Assembly: GCF_031020795.1 (NCBI RefSeq)
Contig: NZ_JAVHJP010000002.1
Location: forward strand, 248,001-312,000
Length of the DNA stretch: 64,000 nucleotides
Reading direction: 5' to 3'
From: Hydrogenophaga pseudoflava
Lineage (GTDB): Bacteria > Pseudomonadota > Gammaproteobacteria > Burkholderiales > Burkholderiaceae_C
The notes beneath the pieces are model-generated. The model was not told the DNA's origin. It saw only the letters and a program-made list of their open reading frames with translations, and made no database searches. Both the position numbers and the translations under genes were made by a program. Positions 7,562 through 16,822 of this stretch are shown here, piece after piece (the stretch's first letter is position 1; each line of letters begins with the position of its first letter).

Positions 7562-9307
7562 TCAAAGCACTTCGCTGGCGAAGTCAGCCAGCCGTGAACG
7601 TTCGCCGCGCGCCAGCGTGATGTGGCCGCCGTGTGGCCAGCCCTTGAAGCGGTCCACGGCATACGTCAGACCCGAGGAGCCTTCGGTGAGGTAGGGCGTG
7701 TCGATCTGTGCGAGGTTGCCCATGCAGATGATCTTGGTGCCCGGGCCGGCGCGGGTGATCAGGGTCTTCATCTGCTTGGGCGTGAGGTTCTGCGCCTCGT
7801 CGATGATGACGTACTTGTTCATGAACGTGCGGCCCCGCATGAAGTTCATGCTCTTGACCTTGATGCGGCTGCGGATCAGCTCGTTGGTGGCGGCACGCCC
7901 CCATTCCCCTGCGCCGCCGGCATCGCCCTTGGCCAGAAACTCCAGGTTGTCGTCGAGCGCGCCCATCCATGGGCCCATCTTCTCTTCTTCGGTGCCGGGG
8001 AGGAAGCCGATGTCCTCGCCCACACTCACCGTAGCGCGGGTCATGATGATCTCGGTGTATCGGCGGTCGTCCAGCACCTGTGTGAGGCCGGACGCCAGCG
8101 CCATCAGCGTCTTGCCGGTACCGGCGGTGCCCGCCAGGGTGACGAAGTCGATCTCCGGATCCATCAGCAGGTTGAGCGCGAAGTTCTGTTCGCGGTTGCG
8201 GCTGGTCACGCCCCAAATGGCGTTTTTGAGGTGCGTGTAGTCCTTGAGGGTCTTGAGAACAGCGGTCTTGTCGCGGATCTCGGTGACCCGCGCGTAGAGT
8301 GACGGCTCGCCCGGCGCCTCGAAGTAAACGAACTGGTTGATGTGGAACTGCGTGACCGCCGGCCCGCTGACGCGGTAGAAAGTGTGGCTGCCGCTCTGCC
8401 AGCTCTCGATCGTCTTGCTCTGGCGGGTCCAGAAGTCCTGCGGCAGCGCCAAGGCGCCTGAGTACAGCAACTCGCCGTCGTCCAGCGTTTTGTCGTTCTG
8501 ATAGTCGTCTGCGGCCAGTCCAAGGGCGCGGGCTTTGACGCGCATGTTGATGTCCTTGGACACCAGGATGACTTCTCGCTGCGGGTGCTTGTCGCGCAGC
8601 GCCTGCACAACCCCCAGGATCTGGTTGTCGGCCTTGCCTTGAGGGAGGCTGGTCGGCAGCTGGGCGTCCAGCGGCTCGGTCTGGAAGAACAGCAGTCCCC
8701 GGGCGGAGGTGTTGCCTGTGGCTGACAGCTTCAGACCCTTGGTCATGTCGCCGCCCGCCTGGGCGGCGAGCGCGTCCAGTGTGCGGCTGGTCTGGCGGCC
8801 GTTGCGGGCCACCTCGGTCATGCCTTTCTTGTGCCCGTCCAACTCCTCCAGCACGATCATCGGCAGAAAGATGTCGTGTTCCTCGAAACGGAACAGACTC
8901 ATCGGGTCGTGCAGCAGCACGTTGGTGTCCAGTACAAACAGTCTGGCAGGACCGCTGGAAGCTGCGGTCCTGGCCGACCGGCGCCGAACGGGCTCCACCG
9001 GTGCAGTGGATGTCGTGACAGGCGGTTTTTCCGTGTCCGTCGCAGGCGGAGCCGACGCCAGCGCCTCGGGCACCACCGAACGCGGGGCCACAGTGGGACT
9101 GGTGCTCACTGCCTTTGCCTTTTTCCTGGCACCCACGGTGGGCGTCGCGGGCGCGGGCTGCTTTATCTGGCGGGGCTCCCTGTGCAGGGAGGGTGCAGGG
9201 GCAGACGCCGGGAACTCGTCATCAAAGCTGTCGTCGCTCGACTTCAGGTTGTAGGCCTCGGGAGCGAGCAGGGCGGCACGTTTGGAGGGGGCAGGAGGCA
9301 GTGGCAT
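7562..9307 (-). CDS. PhoH-family protein: PIN domain fused to PhoH ATPase
   Basis: The 581-residue protein joins an N-terminal PIN ribonuclease-like domain to a PhoH-type P-loop ATPase. The PIN domain (about 145-290) shows FVLDTNVLLHDP and VLEELDGHKKG, with VSKDINMRVKA later. The ATPase domain (about 370-580) has Walker A TLAGTAGTGKTLMALASG and Walker B YVIIDEAQNLT. The first 140 residues are a low-complexity Ala/Pro/Ser linker. Members of this class are linked to RNA handling and stress responses; the exact role is not settled. The gene converges on the preceding orphan. Confidence 0.92.
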   Translation of the reverse strand: MPLPPAPSKRAALLAPEAYNLKSSDDSFDDEFPASAPAPSLHREPRQIKQPAPATPTVGARKKAKAVSTSPTVAPRSVVPEALASAPPATDTEKPPVTTSTAPVEPVRRRSARTAASSGPARLFVLDTNVLLHDPMSLFRFEEHDIFLPMIVLEELDGHKKGMTEVARNGRQTSRTLDALAAQAGGDMTKGLKLSATGNTSARGLLFFQTEPLDAQLPTSLPQGKADNQILGVVQALRDKHPQREVILVSKDINMRVKARALGLAADDYQNDKTLDDGELLYSGALALPQDFWTRQSKTIESWQSGSHTFYRVSGPAVTQFHINQFVYFEAPGEPSLYARVTEIRDKTAVLKTLKDYTHLKNAIWGVTSRNREQNFALNLLMDPEIDFVTLAGTAGTGKTLMALASGLTQVLDDRRYTEIIMTRATVSVGEDIGFLPGTEEEKMGPWMGALDDNLEFLAKGDAGGAGEWGRAATNELIRSRIKVKSMNFMRGRTFMNKYVIIDEAQNLTPKQMKTLITRAGPGTKIICMGNLAQIDTPYLTEGSSGLTYAVDRFKGWPHGGHITLARGERSRLADFASEVL

Positions 9308-9337
9308 GTGGGCGGAGTTTCAGCGCGGTCCGGAAAA

Positions 9338-9369
9338 CGAAAAAGCCGCCAGGAAAACCGGGCGGCTTT
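9338..9369 (-). terminator. Rho-independent terminator after the peroxiredoxin gene
   Basis: Read on the minus strand, AAAGCCGCC and GGCGGCTTT enclose a 10-base loop and continue into further T residues. The structure lies about 100 bp beyond the peroxiredoxin stop and just before phoH. Confidence 0.75.
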
Positions 9370-9466
9370 GCTTGAGGCAAGGCAATGGGAAAGACGTGTG
9401 TTCAATCGGTCTGACCTGGGTCATGAACCCATTATGCACGACTGAAATGTCACTCCCGAAAGGGGC

Positions 9467-9943
9467 TCAGGCGGCCTTTTTCAGGGTCTTGACTGCCTTC
9501 AGCACTTCTTCCACGTGGCCGGGAACCTTCAGGCCGCGCCACTCCTGCTTCAGAACGCCATCGGCACCGATGAGGAAGGTGCTGCGCTCAATGCCCTTGA
9601 CCTTTTTGCCATACATGATCTTGTTCTTGACCACACCGAACATATGGCACATCTTCTCTTCCGTGTCGGCGATCAGCTCGAACGGCAGTTCCAGCTTGGC
9701 CTTGAAATCGTCGTGCGACTTCATGTTGTCGCGGGAGACGCCGAACACCTGTGCGCCTGCCTTGACGAAATCCTTGTACTTGTCGCGGAACTGCATGGCC
9801 TCGGTGGTGCACCCGGGTGTGTTGTCCTTGGGGTAAAAATAAAGAACCACCGTCTGGCCCACATGCGACTGGTTGCTGACCTTGATGCCGCCGGTGGCCA
9901 TGGCTTCAAATTCGGGAATGGGTTTGTTGACAACGACTGCCAT
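9467..9943 (-). CDS. bcp: Peroxiredoxin, Bcp/PrxQ type
   Basis: This thiol peroxidase reduces hydrogen and organic peroxides in the cytoplasm. The 158-residue protein has the peroxidatic motif YPKDNTPGCTTEA with Cys45, and GVSRDN and GTR-like IERSTFLI later in the fold. The residue five positions after Cys45, which is the resolving cysteine in E. coli Bcp, is Met50 here. The only other cysteine is Cys99. It may therefore act as a one-Cys enzyme or use Cys99 or an external thiol. It is transcribed away from the DUF498 gene and has its own terminator. Confidence 0.92.
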   Translation of the reverse strand: MAVVVNKPIPEFEAMATGGIKVSNQSHVGQTVVLYFYPKDNTPGCTTEAMQFRDKYKDFVKAGAQVFGVSRDNMKSHDDFKAKLELPFELIADTEEKMCHMFGVVKNKIMYGKKVKGIERSTFLIGADGVLKQEWRGLKVPGHVEEVLKAVKTLKKAA

Positions 9944-10067
9944 GCTGCGTGGACCCCTGACGTAGGTTGGTGGAGATGCGTTGGTCTTCCCGCCGCCCTC
10001 CCTGGGCGACAGCCGCTCTCGGTCGGCTGAGGGAAAACAATCGGCTATTTTACCCCGAACGGGGAAA

Positions 10068-10454
10068 TCAGGCGTCGGCTTCGATCAGCAGGGCCGCTAC
10101 CACACGCCGGCCTTCACCCGCGAGGATGTTGAAGGTGCGGCACGCGGCAGGGGTGTCCATGGTCTCGACGCCAATGCGTCGTTCGATGAGGGGGCGCAGC
10201 AAGGCGGGGGCCACAAAACGAAGCTTGTTGCCGGACCCCAGCAGCACCAGTTCAGGGGGAGGACCGTCGTCCCCGATGAGGTCCGAAAAATGGACAGAGG
10301 TCAGTTCTTCAAGGCGTTCGACGCCCCAGGGGCGCACAGTGCCTGAGGCCAGCAGCACCACACTGGTGCTGTAGCGCTCGCCGTTGACCGCTACCCACCC
10401 CTTGCCGTGAGCGGTTACGGACAGCTGGTCAGGCTTGTCGGCATGAAGTTTCAT
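10068..10454 (-). CDS. Mth938-like (DUF498) domain protein
   Basis: The 128-residue protein has the compact Mth938/NDUFAF3-like fold. Recognisable segments are LLASGTVRPWGV near residue 40, PELVLLGSGNKLRF and GVETMDTPAACRTFNILAGEGRRVVAALL. Bacterial members are common, single-domain and of unclear biochemical role; the eukaryotic relative is a complex I assembly factor. It is divergent from alaA, with about 140 bp between them that holds no other recognisable element. Confidence 0.85.
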   Translation of the reverse strand: MKLHADKPDQLSVTAHGKGWVAVNGERYSTSVVLLASGTVRPWGVERLEELTSVHFSDLIGDDGPPPELVLLGSGNKLRFVAPALLRPLIERRIGVETMDTPAACRTFNILAGEGRRVVAALLIEADA

Positions 10455-10593
10455 CGGTAAGGGAGCGCCCGGGCGCGCGGTTGGGGCGCAGTAGAACTGT
10501 GGTCAAATTATGGGTTTTCCCCGCAGGGCCTGCGATCTTAGCGCGCGCCTGGGGCGCCACCGCCACCCTTTGCCTCACCCGTCCGGAGGGACT

Positions 10594-11826
10594 TTGAAAC
10601 CGATCCAGAAATCCGCCAAGCTGGCCAATGTGCTCTACGACGTTCGGGGCCCGATCGTTGACGCGGCCAAGCAGATGGAGGACGAGGGCCAGAAGATCAT
10701 CAAGTTGAACATCGGCAATCTCGCGCCGTTCGGTTTTGACGCCCCCGAAGAGATCCAGCAGGACATGATCCGCAATCTGCCGAACTCGGCGGGTTATTCG
10801 GACAGCAAGGGCATTTTTGCGGCGCGCAAGGCGGTGATGCACTACACCCAGCAGCAGGGTGTGGAGGGCGTGACGCTGGAGGACATCTACCTGGGTAACG
10901 GCGCCAGCGAGCTGATCGTGATGGCGGCCAATGCACTGCTCGACAACGGAGACGAACTGCTGGTGCCTTCCCCAGACTACCCTCTATGGACCGCGGCGAC
11001 CAGCCTCTCGGGTGGAACTCCGGTGCATTACCGCTGCGACGAGGACAACGGCTGGCAGCCGGACCTGGCCGACATGCGGGCGAAGATCACGCCGCGCACC
11101 AAGGGCATCGTGGTCATCAACCCGAACAACCCGACCGGCGTGCTCTACAGCGACGAGTTGCTCAAAGGCATCGTGGCGCTGGCGCGCGAGTTCGGCCTGG
11201 TGCTGCTGGCCGACGAGGTTTACGACAAAGTGCTGTACGAGGGCGTGAAGCACACGGCGATGGCCAGCCTGTCGACCGATGTGCTGACTCTGACCTTCAA
11301 CTCGCTGTCCAAGGCCTATCGCTCCTGCGGCTACCGTGCTGGCTGGATGGTGCTGTCAGGGCCCAAGGAGATAGCGAAGGACTTCATCGAAGGTCTGAAC
11401 ATGCTGGCCAACCTGAAGCTCGGCTCCAACGTGCCGGGCCAGTGGGCGATCCAGACCGCGCTGGGTGGTTATCAGAGCATCAACGACCTGGTCAAGGAAG
11501 GCGGGCGCCTGCGCCGCCAGCGTGACCTCGCTTATGAGCTCATCACGGCGATCCCGGGTGTGAGCTGTGTCAAGCCGCAAGCGGCGCTGTACATGTTCCC
11601 TCGGCTGGATCCCAAGGTCTATCCGATCGAGGACGACCGCCAGTTTTTCATGGAGGTGCTGCGGGCGACCCGCGTGATGCTGGTGCAGGGTTCGGGTTTC
11701 AACTACCCGGACAACCAGCATTTCCGCATCGTGTTCCTGCCTCACGAAGATGATCTGCGCGAGGCCATCAACCGCCTGGCCAGGTTCCTGGAGCAGTGGC
11801 GCCATCGCCATGGCACAGGCGGCTGA
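10594..11826 (+). CDS. alaA: Alanine-synthesising aminotransferase (AlaA-like)
   Basis: This class I/II PLP aminotransferase of about 410 residues transfers the amino group from glutamate to pyruvate. The sequence matches the AlaA/YfbQ subgroup: KLANVLYDVRGPIVDAAK at the start, LNIGNLAPFGFDAPEE, NPNNPTGVLY, and the PLP-binding lysine in FNSLSKAYRSCGYRAGW. I prefer the TTG start at 10594 because GGAGGG lies just upstream and known members begin here; an in-frame ATG at 10510 would add 28 atypical residues. It precedes hom and thrC, a sensible amino-acid cluster. Confidence 0.9.
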   Translation: MKPIQKSAKLANVLYDVRGPIVDAAKQMEDEGQKIIKLNIGNLAPFGFDAPEEIQQDMIRNLPNSAGYSDSKGIFAARKAVMHYTQQQGVEGVTLEDIYLGNGASELIVMAANALLDNGDELLVPSPDYPLWTAATSLSGGTPVHYRCDEDNGWQPDLADMRAKITPRTKGIVVINPNNPTGVLYSDELLKGIVALAREFGLVLLADEVYDKVLYEGVKHTAMASLSTDVLTLTFNSLSKAYRSCGYRAGWMVLSGPKEIAKDFIEGLNMLANLKLGSNVPGQWAIQTALGGYQSINDLVKEGGRLRRQRDLAYELITAIPGVSCVKPQAALYMFPRLDPKVYPIEDDRQFFMEVLRATRVMLVQGSGFNYPDNQHFRIVFLPHEDDLREAINRLARFLEQWRHRHGTGG

Positions 11827-11927
11827 GCATTAATGGCGCCGGGCGATGTCATCAATGCCCGAGCAGCCGGCTGTCAATATCGGACAGGGCGGACAGCGCC
11901 CGAGTTTTTGTTGGAAATGAGTCAAGC

Positions 11928-13250
11928 ATGAAACCCATCCAAGTAGGCCTGCTGGGCATCGGCACCGTGGGCAGCGGCACGTTCAACGTGCTCCAGCGCA
12001 ACCAGGAAGAGATCCAGCGCCGCGCCGGCCGCGGCATTGAAATCACCATGGTGGCCGACCTGGACGTGGCGCGTGCCCAGTCCATCGTCGGGCCCGATGT
12101 GAAGGTGGTGAACGACGCCCGCCAGGTGATCGCCAATCCCGAGATCGACATCGTCATCGAACTGATCGGCGGGTACGGCATCGCCAAGGCCCTGGTGCTC
12201 GAAGCGATTGCGGCTGGCAAGCATGTGGTCACCGCGAACAAGGCGCTGCTGGCCGTGCACGGCACCGAGATCTTCGCCGCCGCGTCGGCCAAGGGCGTGA
12301 TGGTGGCGTTTGAAGCCGCCGTGGCCGGTGGCATTCCCATCATCAAGGCGCTGCGCGAAGGCCTGACCGCCAACCGCATCCAGTGGATCGCCGGCATCAT
12401 CAACGGCACGACGAACTTCATCCTGTCCGAGATGCGCGACAAGGGTCTGGACTTCGACGTGGTGCTGAAAGAAGCGCAGCGCCTGGGTTACGCCGAGGCC
12501 GACCCGACCTTCGACATCGAGGGCGTGGACGCGGCGCACAAGGCGACGCTGATGAGCGCGATCGCCTTCGGCATTCCGGTGCAGTTCGACAAGGCCTATG
12601 TGGAAGGCATCACCAAGCTGGGCGCTGCCGACATCCGCTACGCCGAGCAGCTGGGCTACCGCATCAAGCTGCTGGGCATCACCAAGCGCACGGCACACGG
12701 CGTGGAGCTGCGCGTGCACCCCAGCCTGGTGCCGGCCAAGCGCCTGATTGCCAATGTGGAGGGCGCGATGAACGCGGTGGTGGTGCACGGCGACGCCGTG
12801 GGCACCACGCTGTACTACGGCAAGGGCGCCGGCAGCGAGCCGACCGCCTCGGCCGTGATCGCCGACCTGGTGGACATCACCCGCCTGCACACCGCCGACC
12901 CGCTCAACCGCGTGCCGCACCTGGCCTTTCAGCCCGACGCCATGAGCGATGTTGCTGTGCTGCCAATGAGCGAGGTGGTGACGAGCTATTACCTTCGACT
13001 GCGCGTGGCCGACGAGGCCGGCGTGCTGGCCCAGGTGACCGGCCTGCTGGCCGGCGCGGGCGTGAGCATCGACGCGGTGCTGCAGCGCGAGGCCGACGAA
13101 GTGGGCGGCGAGGGCGCCACCTCAACCGACCTGATCATCCTGACGCACGACACGCGCGAAGGCACGATGAACGACGTGATCGCGCAGATGCAGGGTCTGC
13201 CGTCCGTTCTCGCGCCCATCACCCGCATCCGCAAGGAAGAGCTGAACTGA
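11928..13250 (+). CDS. hom: Homoserine dehydrogenase
   Basis: This enzyme reduces aspartate semialdehyde to homoserine, the branch point to threonine and methionine. The 440-residue protein has the Rossmann motif GLLGIGTVGSGTF at residues 8-20, the catalytic-domain stretch GIINGTTNFILSEM, and GRGAGSEPTASAV-like GKGAGSEPTASAVIADLVD. A C-terminal ACT domain (about 345-430, SYYLRLRVADEAGVLAQVTG) implies feedback control by threonine. ATG 11928 is chosen because MKPIQVGLLGIG is the usual N-terminus. thrC follows after 1 bp. Confidence 0.96.
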   Translation: MKPIQVGLLGIGTVGSGTFNVLQRNQEEIQRRAGRGIEITMVADLDVARAQSIVGPDVKVVNDARQVIANPEIDIVIELIGGYGIAKALVLEAIAAGKHVVTANKALLAVHGTEIFAAASAKGVMVAFEAAVAGGIPIIKALREGLTANRIQWIAGIINGTTNFILSEMRDKGLDFDVVLKEAQRLGYAEADPTFDIEGVDAAHKATLMSAIAFGIPVQFDKAYVEGITKLGAADIRYAEQLGYRIKLLGITKRTAHGVELRVHPSLVPAKRLIANVEGAMNAVVVHGDAVGTTLYYGKGAGSEPTASAVIADLVDITRLHTADPLNRVPHLAFQPDAMSDVAVLPMSEVVTSYYLRLRVADEAGVLAQVTGLLAGAGVSIDAVLQREADEVGGEGATSTDLIILTHDTREGTMNDVIAQMQGLPSVLAPITRIRKEELN

Positions 13251-13251
13251 G

Positions 13252-14682
13252 ATGCTGTACCTGTCGACCCGCGGCCACCTGGACCGCAAGCGCTTCTGCG
13301 AAATCCTGCTCGAGGGCCTCGCGCCGGACGGCGGCCTGTACCTGCCCGAGGCCTATCCGCAGGTCGATGCGGCCACGCTGACGCGCTGGCGCGCCGTGCT
13401 GGCGGAGCAGGGCTACGCCGCGCTGGCGTTCGAGGTGCTGTCGCTCTACATCGACGACATCCCGGCCGCCGACCTGAAGGCCCTGTGCGCCAGGACCTAC
13501 ACGGCCGAGGTGTTCGGCACGAAGGAAATCGTGCCGCTGACGAAGTTGGAAGATGGCCTGCAGCTCGAAGCCCTGTCCAACGGTCCGACGTTGGCCTTCA
13601 AGGACATGGCCATGCAGCTGCTGGGCAACCTGTTCGAGTACGAACTGGCGCGCCGTGGTGAGCAGCTCAACATCCTGGGCGCGACATCGGGTGACACCGG
13701 CAGCGCGGCCGAGTACGCCATGCGCGGCAAGCAGGGTGTGCGCGTGTTCATGCTCAGCCCGCACGGCCGCATGAGCCCGTTCCAGCAGGCACAGATGTTC
13801 AGCCTGATGGATCCGAACATCCACAACATCGCCATCGAAGGCGTGTTCGACGACTGCCAGGACATCGTCAAGGCCGTGTCCAACGACCTGGACTTCAAGC
13901 GCAAGTACAAGATCGGCACCGTCAACTCGATCAACTGGGCGCGCCTGTTGGCCCAGGTGGTCTATTACTTTGCGGGCTATTTCTACGCAACCAAGTCCAA
14001 CGACGAAAAGGTGAGCTTTGCCGTGCCCTCGGGCAATTTCGGCAACGTTTGCGCCGGCCATGTGGCGCGCCAGATGGGCCTGCCGATCCGCCGTCTGATC
14101 GTGGCGACCAACGAGAACGACGTGCTCGACGAGTTCTTCCGCACCGGTACCTACCGCGTGCGCGGCAGCGCCGACACCTACGAGACTTCCAGCCCGTCGA
14201 TGGACATCTCAAAGGCGAGCAACTTCGAGCGCTTCGTGTTCGACCTGCTGGGACGGGACGCCATGCGCACGAAGCATCTGTTCGACGACGAACTGCGCCT
14301 GCACGGCCGCTTCGATCTGGGGGCCGACCCGCTGTTCGCACAATCCGCTACGCAATACGGTTTCGCCAGCGGCAAGAGCACGCATGCGAACCGCCTGGCG
14401 ACCATCAAGTCCACCTTCGAGCAGCACGGCGTGATGATCGACACCCACACCGCCGACGGCGTGAAGGTGGCGCGTGAGCTGCGCCAGGCCGGCGAGCACG
14501 TGGTGGTGCTGGAAACCGCGCTGCCGATCAAGTTCGCCGAGACCATCCGCGAAGCCCTGGGGCGTGACCCGGCGCGCCCGGCCAAGTTCGACGGCATCGA
14601 GGCCTTGCCCAAGCGGGTGCAGGTGATGGGCGCGGACGCGGTGGCGGTCAAGCGCTACATCACGGACCACTGCCCGGTCTGA
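13252..14682 (+). CDS. thrC: Threonine synthase
   Basis: This PLP enzyme converts O-phosphohomoserine to threonine. The 476-residue protein has the fungal/proteobacterial class features: MLYLSTRGH at the start, the PLP lysine in GPTLAFKDMAMQLLGN, the glycine-rich phosphate loop GATSGDTGSAAEYAM, and MSPFQQAQMFSL. The ATG lies 1 bp after the hom stop, so the two are co-translated. Molybdopterin genes follow in the same direction. Confidence 0.96.
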   Translation: MLYLSTRGHLDRKRFCEILLEGLAPDGGLYLPEAYPQVDAATLTRWRAVLAEQGYAALAFEVLSLYIDDIPAADLKALCARTYTAEVFGTKEIVPLTKLEDGLQLEALSNGPTLAFKDMAMQLLGNLFEYELARRGEQLNILGATSGDTGSAAEYAMRGKQGVRVFMLSPHGRMSPFQQAQMFSLMDPNIHNIAIEGVFDDCQDIVKAVSNDLDFKRKYKIGTVNSINWARLLAQVVYYFAGYFYATKSNDEKVSFAVPSGNFGNVCAGHVARQMGLPIRRLIVATNENDVLDEFFRTGTYRVRGSADTYETSSPSMDISKASNFERFVFDLLGRDAMRTKHLFDDELRLHGRFDLGADPLFAQSATQYGFASGKSTHANRLATIKSTFEQHGVMIDTHTADGVKVARELRQAGEHVVVLETALPIKFAETIREALGRDPARPAKFDGIEALPKRVQVMGADAVAVKRYITDHCPV

Positions 14683-14703
14683 CCAGCCGGCCCAGCAGGA
14701 CCC

Positions 14704-15237
14704 ATGAAGGTCGTCGGCTTCGCAGGATCGTCCGGTTCGGGCAAGACCACGCTGATCGAACGCCTGATCCCGGTGCTCAAGGCGCGGGGATTGCGTGTGT
14801 CGGTCATGAAGCACGCGCACTGCGGGCTGGAAACCGACCGGCCAGGCAAGGACACCTGGCGCCACCGCGAGGCCGGCGCCTACGAGGTGCTGGCCGCGTC
14901 GCCCGAACGGCTGGTGTTGCAGCGCAGCTTCGAGCGGCCGCAGGAGCGGTCGGTGCACGAACTGCTTCCGGCCCTGCACCCGGGCGTGGACTGGGTGCTG
15001 GTCGAAGGCTGGCGCGACAGCAACCTGCTCAAGATCGAGGTCTGGCGCGCCGCCACCGGCCAGCCTGTGCGCTACCCGGACGACCCCTTCGTGACGGCCA
15101 TCGCGCTGCCACTGGCCGACGCCCTGCCCGAGGACACCCTGCGCCCGCGCCTGGATCTGGACGATCCCGATGCGTTGGCGGCCTGGCTGGTCGACAATGG
15201 GGGGCGTTTCGACTACGACCCCGAAGCCTACGTTTGA
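14704..15237 (+). CDS. mobB: Molybdopterin-guanine dinucleotide biosynthesis protein MobB
   Basis: MobB is a small GTPase that assists MobA in attaching GMP to molybdopterin. The 177-residue protein has Walker A GFAGSSGSGKTTLIERL at residues 5-21, the RVSVMKHAHCGLETDRPGKDTWRHREAGA segment, and VLVEGWRD. It lies 21 bp after thrC and begins the molybdenum cofactor group mobB-moeA-moaD-moaE. MobA is not in the window. Confidence 0.94.
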   Translation: MKVVGFAGSSGSGKTTLIERLIPVLKARGLRVSVMKHAHCGLETDRPGKDTWRHREAGAYEVLAASPERLVLQRSFERPQERSVHELLPALHPGVDWVLVEGWRDSNLLKIEVWRAATGQPVRYPDDPFVTAIALPLADALPEDTLRPRLDLDDPDALAAWLVDNGGRFDYDPEAYV

Positions 15238-15282
15238 TCCCACAACGTCGGACCTGCCGGCCGGGGCGCTGCCTCCAAAACC

Positions 15283-16572
15283 ATGAACGCTCACCAACCC
15301 GCTCGCAAACCGCTGATGGCGCTGGACGCCGCGCTGGCCGATCTGCTCTCGCGCGCGACTCCGCTCGCAGCCACCGAAACCGTGGCCACCGTGCTGGCCG
15401 ATCGGCGCGTGCTCGCCGAAGACCTTGTGTCGGCGCTGCATGTACCGCCGCAGGACAACTCGTCCATGGACGGCTACGCGGTCCGGTTGGCCGATGTCAC
15501 CGAAAAAGGCGTGGTGCTGCCGGTGAGTCAGCGCATTCCCGCCGGTCACGCTGCACAGCCGCTGCAATCCGGCACCTGTGCCCGCATCTTCACCGGTGCC
15601 CCCGTGCCTCCGGGCGCGGACGCCATCGTTATGCAGGAGGACACCCGCGAGGTCGGCGGCGACTTCCACGCCGTGCACATCGACACCATGCCCGAGCCGG
15701 GCCAGTGGATCCGCCGTGCGGGCGAAGACGTGACCCGCGGCGCCGTGGTGCTGGCACGGGGCACGCGCCTCTCAGCCGCCAGCCTGGGGCTGGCCGCGGG
15801 CATCGGCGCGGCGCAGCTGCGTGTGGCGGCCAAGCCGCGCGTGGCGCTGTTCTCGACCGGGGATGAACTGGTCATGCCCGGCGAGGTGCCGCCCGAGCAG
15901 ATGAAGCCCGGCGCCATCTACAACAGCAACCGCTTCTTCCTGCGGGTGCTGCTGGAGCGCCTGGGCTGTGAGGTCAGCGACCTGGGCATCGTGCCCGACC
16001 GGCGCGAAGCGACCCTGGCCGCGCTCAAGACCGCCGCCGACCACCACGACCTGATCCTCACCAGCGGCGGCGTGTCGGTGGGTGAAGAGGACCACATCAA
16101 ACCCGCCGTGCAGCAGCTGGGCAGCCTGGACCTTTGGCAGATCGCCATGAAGCCCGGCAAGCCGTTTGCCTATGGCACGGTGCGCCGCGACGCAGGGGCG
16201 GGCGCAGACGCTCGGGGCCATTGCCATTTCATCGGCCTGCCGGGCAACCCGGTGTCGAGTTATGTGACGTTCCTGCTTCTGGTGCGGCCCTTTCTGCTCA
16301 AGCTGCAAGGTGCGGCCGAACCGGTCTACCAGCCGGCGTTCGTGACCATGAAGCTGCGCGCCGACTTCGACCTGCCGCGCACCGACAGGCGCCGCGAGTT
16401 CCTGCGCGTGTGCCGCAACGCGGAGGGCGGTCTGGACCTGTTCCCCAACCAGAGCTCGGGCGTGCTGACCTCCACCGTGTGGGGCGACGGTCTGGTGGAC
16501 AACCCCGCCGGCAGCACCATCGCCCGCGGCGACCTCGTGAACTACATTGCCCTCTCGGACCTGCTCGCATGA
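15283..16572 (+). CDS. moeA: Molybdopterin molybdotransferase MoeA
   Basis: MoeA inserts molybdate into adenylylated molybdopterin. The 429-residue protein shows the MoeA order: a PPQDNSSMDGYAVR motif near residue 55, a linker domain with IFTGAPVPPGADAIVMQEDT, and a MogA-like domain with ALFSTGDELVMPGE, ILTSGGVSVGEEDHIK, KPGKPFAYG and GLPGNPVSSYVTF. A C-terminal beta domain is present. Its stop overlaps the moaD start by 4 bp (ATGA). Confidence 0.96.
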   Translation: MNAHQPARKPLMALDAALADLLSRATPLAATETVATVLADRRVLAEDLVSALHVPPQDNSSMDGYAVRLADVTEKGVVLPVSQRIPAGHAAQPLQSGTCARIFTGAPVPPGADAIVMQEDTREVGGDFHAVHIDTMPEPGQWIRRAGEDVTRGAVVLARGTRLSAASLGLAAGIGAAQLRVAAKPRVALFSTGDELVMPGEVPPEQMKPGAIYNSNRFFLRVLLERLGCEVSDLGIVPDRREATLAALKTAADHHDLILTSGGVSVGEEDHIKPAVQQLGSLDLWQIAMKPGKPFAYGTVRRDAGAGADARGHCHFIGLPGNPVSSYVTFLLLVRPFLLKLQGAAEPVYQPAFVTMKLRADFDLPRTDRRREFLRVCRNAEGGLDLFPNQSSGVLTSTVWGDGLVDNPAGSTIARGDLVNYIALSDLLA

Positions 16573-16820
16573 AGATCCAGCTGCGCTATTTCGCTTCCAT
16601 CCGCGAAGCCATCGGCTCCGGCAGCGAATCCGTCGAGACCGCTGCGACCACGCTCTCTGAGCTGCGCGACGAACTGATCGCACGCGGTGGTGCGCATGCC
16701 GATGCGCTGGCGCGCGGCCGTGCGATGCGTGTGTCGGTCAACCAGACCATGGCCGACGAGTCCGCTGCATTGACCGACGGTGCCGAAGTCGCCTTTTTTC
16801 CGCCCGTCACCGGAGGGTGA
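16569..16820 (+). CDS. moaD: Molybdopterin synthase sulfur carrier subunit MoaD
   Basis: MoaD carries the thiocarboxylate that donates sulfur to precursor Z. The 83-residue ubiquitin-like protein begins MKIQLRYFASIREAIG and ends in the required Gly-Gly (PPVTGG). The ATG overlaps the moeA stop, and moaE follows within a few bases, matching the two-subunit synthase. Confidence 0.96.
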   Translation: MKIQLRYFASIREAIGSGSESVETAATTLSELRDELIARGGAHADALARGRAMRVSVNQTMADESAALTDGAEVAFFPPVTGG

Positions 16821-16822
16821 GC

